Source of the DNA: Treponema sp.
GTDB taxonomy: Bacteria > Spirochaetota > Spirochaetia > Treponematales > Treponemataceae
Assembly (NCBI GenBank): GCA_024687165.1
Contig: JAILEY010000032.1
Location: 1-63,602, forward strand
Length of the DNA: 63,602 bases
Direction of reading: 5' to 3'
How positions within the stretch are numbered: the first letter of the stretch is position 1; every line of letters begins with the position of its first letter. The translations under genes and the position numbers were made by a program. Below, one piece after another: positions 62,722 through 63,602 of this stretch. Under the pieces are notes generated by a model that saw nothing but the letters and a program-made list of their open reading frames with translations, did no database searches and had not been told where the DNA came from.

Positions 62722-63411
62722 TCAGTCTTCGTAGCAGTTGTTTTCGCGGAATTTGGACAAGTCAATTTCTGGAAGCTTCGCGTTGAGTTCCTTACAAAAG
62801 GCTATTATTTTTTCAAAACCTCGTGCCCAGGATTCAACCATACCGCACTTAAAAAAAACATTTGCAATATTAGGATTACAAGGACGAGAAACATGTTCCT
62901 TAAAAAGAGAATCTACTGTTACTTCTTTTGGAAGAGCACCGTCATTCCATAATCTGATTTTATCCTTGTAAATGCGAATCTGAATTGGAGTAGTAGAAAG
63001 ATAATCCTTATGGATTACAGCGTTTAATAGAAGTTCTCGGAATGCATCTTTTGGGAAGAAAAAAGTTTCCTTTCTGTAAATGCCATCATAAGAAACAAGA
63101 GCTTTCATGTACTTTGTGTAAATCAGCTCCATTGTCTTTTCTACCTGAAGCAGAAGAGGTCCGTGAATTTCATCCTGATACAGAATATCTGCTTCGTTTT
63201 CAAAATAAGCAACTTTAATATAGGCACCTGTCACCCATTTTTCAGGATCCAGATGGAATGCCATAATTGCAGCCCTTGTAAAATATTCACCTTCTGTAAC
63301 ATGAAGATTATGAAGCAGAGTTTCATTGCTTACATCAAGAGAATCTTTATCTAAGCGTCCAGAATCTAATGCTTTTTTTCTGAACAGTTCAAATCTATGA
63401 ACAAAGTCACG
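62722..63411 (-). pseudogene. 5'-truncated AlbA_2-type ATP-binding/transcriptional regulator
   Basis: An open frame of 229 codons plus stop encodes the C-terminal part of the 'putative DNA-binding, HATPase_c_4' family (RecG-like regulators): EGEYFTRAAIMAFHLDPEKWV, FRELLLNAVIHKDY, IRIYKDKIRLWNDGALP and NPNIANVFFKCGMVESWARG. Family homology continues upstream of the first ATG (63264) to a stop at 63412-63414, but the N-terminal AlbA_2 domain is missing. Direct repeats and a possible IS end lie just beyond, so the gene has probably been cut by insertion. An internal start at 63264 could still give a 180-residue product. Confidence 0.7.
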
Positions 63412-63544
63412 TTAGTCTAAGGACTTTAGTCTGATACTCTAAGGGCAAAACTCTGTAGGTGTAAGGACTTGATCTGCACCTGAAAGTGACACACTTTTAA
63501 CAGAATCCGGATGAATACAGGAACACCAGATATGGGGGCATGAA
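63412..63544. other. possible insertion-sequence left end
   Basis: Non-coding sequence with short direct repeats (TTAGTCT and CTAAGG each twice within 63412-63444) and an AGGTG/CACCT inverted pair (63457-63481). It separates the truncated gene from a new open frame with a GGGGG ribosome site. This fits an IS terminus, but no full element is visible. Confidence 0.35.
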
Positions 63545-63602
63545 ATGGAAATCCCACTGGAAGCAAAAGTACGGATTCTGTACTTGATTGAAAAAGAAGG
63601 TC
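63545..63602 (+). CDS. start of a protein, possibly an IS transposase (cut by the window end)
   Basis: The first 19 codons begin MEIPLEAKVRILYLIEKEG, with a GGGGG ribosome site. The helical opening resembles the N-terminal HTH of IS21-type IstA transposases, but this is too short to assign with confidence. Confidence 0.35.
   Translation, partial: MEIPLEAKVRILYLIEKEG

Overview
The window looks like chromosomal DNA of a host-associated (rumen or gut type) Treponema. The evidence is a low-GC, gene-dense spirochaete sequence with a UPF0164-family outer-membrane protein, a 269-residue RpoS-like sigma factor with no region 1.1, many relaxed-lipobox lipoproteins, OmpA-tailed envelope proteins, an MCP and a class III cyclase. 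No rRNA, tRNA, CRISPR array or prophage was seen. The only sign of mobile DNA is at the right edge, where a 5'-truncated ATP-binding-protein gene abuts what may be the start of an insertion sequence.

Layout. 1-2.4 kb: sigma factor behind a candidate sigma-54 promoter, MBL hydrolase, rpmB. 2.6-6.8 kb: a 1054-residue FlgD-Ig/OmpA protein and a UPF0164 barrel. 6.9-11.3 kb: yajC-secD-secF followed by ispH. 11.4-19.4 kb: TPR lipoproteins, a lytic transglycosylase, an MCP and an OmpA protein. 19.4-24.3 kb: cimA, thrH, fhs, rsuA. 24.3-27.7 kb: a class III cyclase with a coiled-coil membrane partner. 28-33.7 kb: murJ, an M24 peptidase, a J-domain protein, map and icd. 33.7-39.9 kb: an OpgB/LtaS-like transferase, murI, a pentapeptide-repeat protein, a second MBL protein and a putative metalloprotease lipoprotein. 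39.9-45.0 kb: a thrA-lipoprotein-lipoprotein-ilvN operon. 45.1-53.6 kb: a six-gene operon containing a Rel protein and a hybrid histidine kinase. 53.6-57.8 kb: metA and an ilvD-pilZ-rlmM operon. 58.2-61 kb: CYTH, DUF975 and S49 genes, and an unusual response regulator. 61-62.5 kb: rplM-rpsI-recX.

Together the metabolic genes cover scattered steps of threonine, methionine and isoleucine synthesis (thrA, thrH, metA, cimA, ilvN, ilvD). Much of the rest is envelope biogenesis (sec, murJ, murI, transglycosylase, lipoproteins) and second-messenger signalling (Rel, cyclase, PilZ, hybrid kinase).

The main non-coding observations are four. (1) Twelve genes have a -10 hexamer exactly 6-7 nt before the start codon and no Shine-Dalgarno site; about half also have a good -35 at 16-17 bp. 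This predicts widespread leaderless mRNAs beside a second class of genes with 28-100 nt leaders and AGGAG-type sites. (2) A 155-156 bp interspersed palindromic element is present in three full copies and one solo arm. Its paired arms co-vary between copies. (3) A near-consensus -24/-12 promoter precedes the RpoS-like sigma gene, recalling the Borrelia RpoN-RpoS cascade. (4) Several convergent gene pairs share a 4-bp palindrome that supplies both stop codons. Several enzymes lack expected catalytic residues: the Rel hydrolase domain, an HSL-type hydrolase and one MBL protein.
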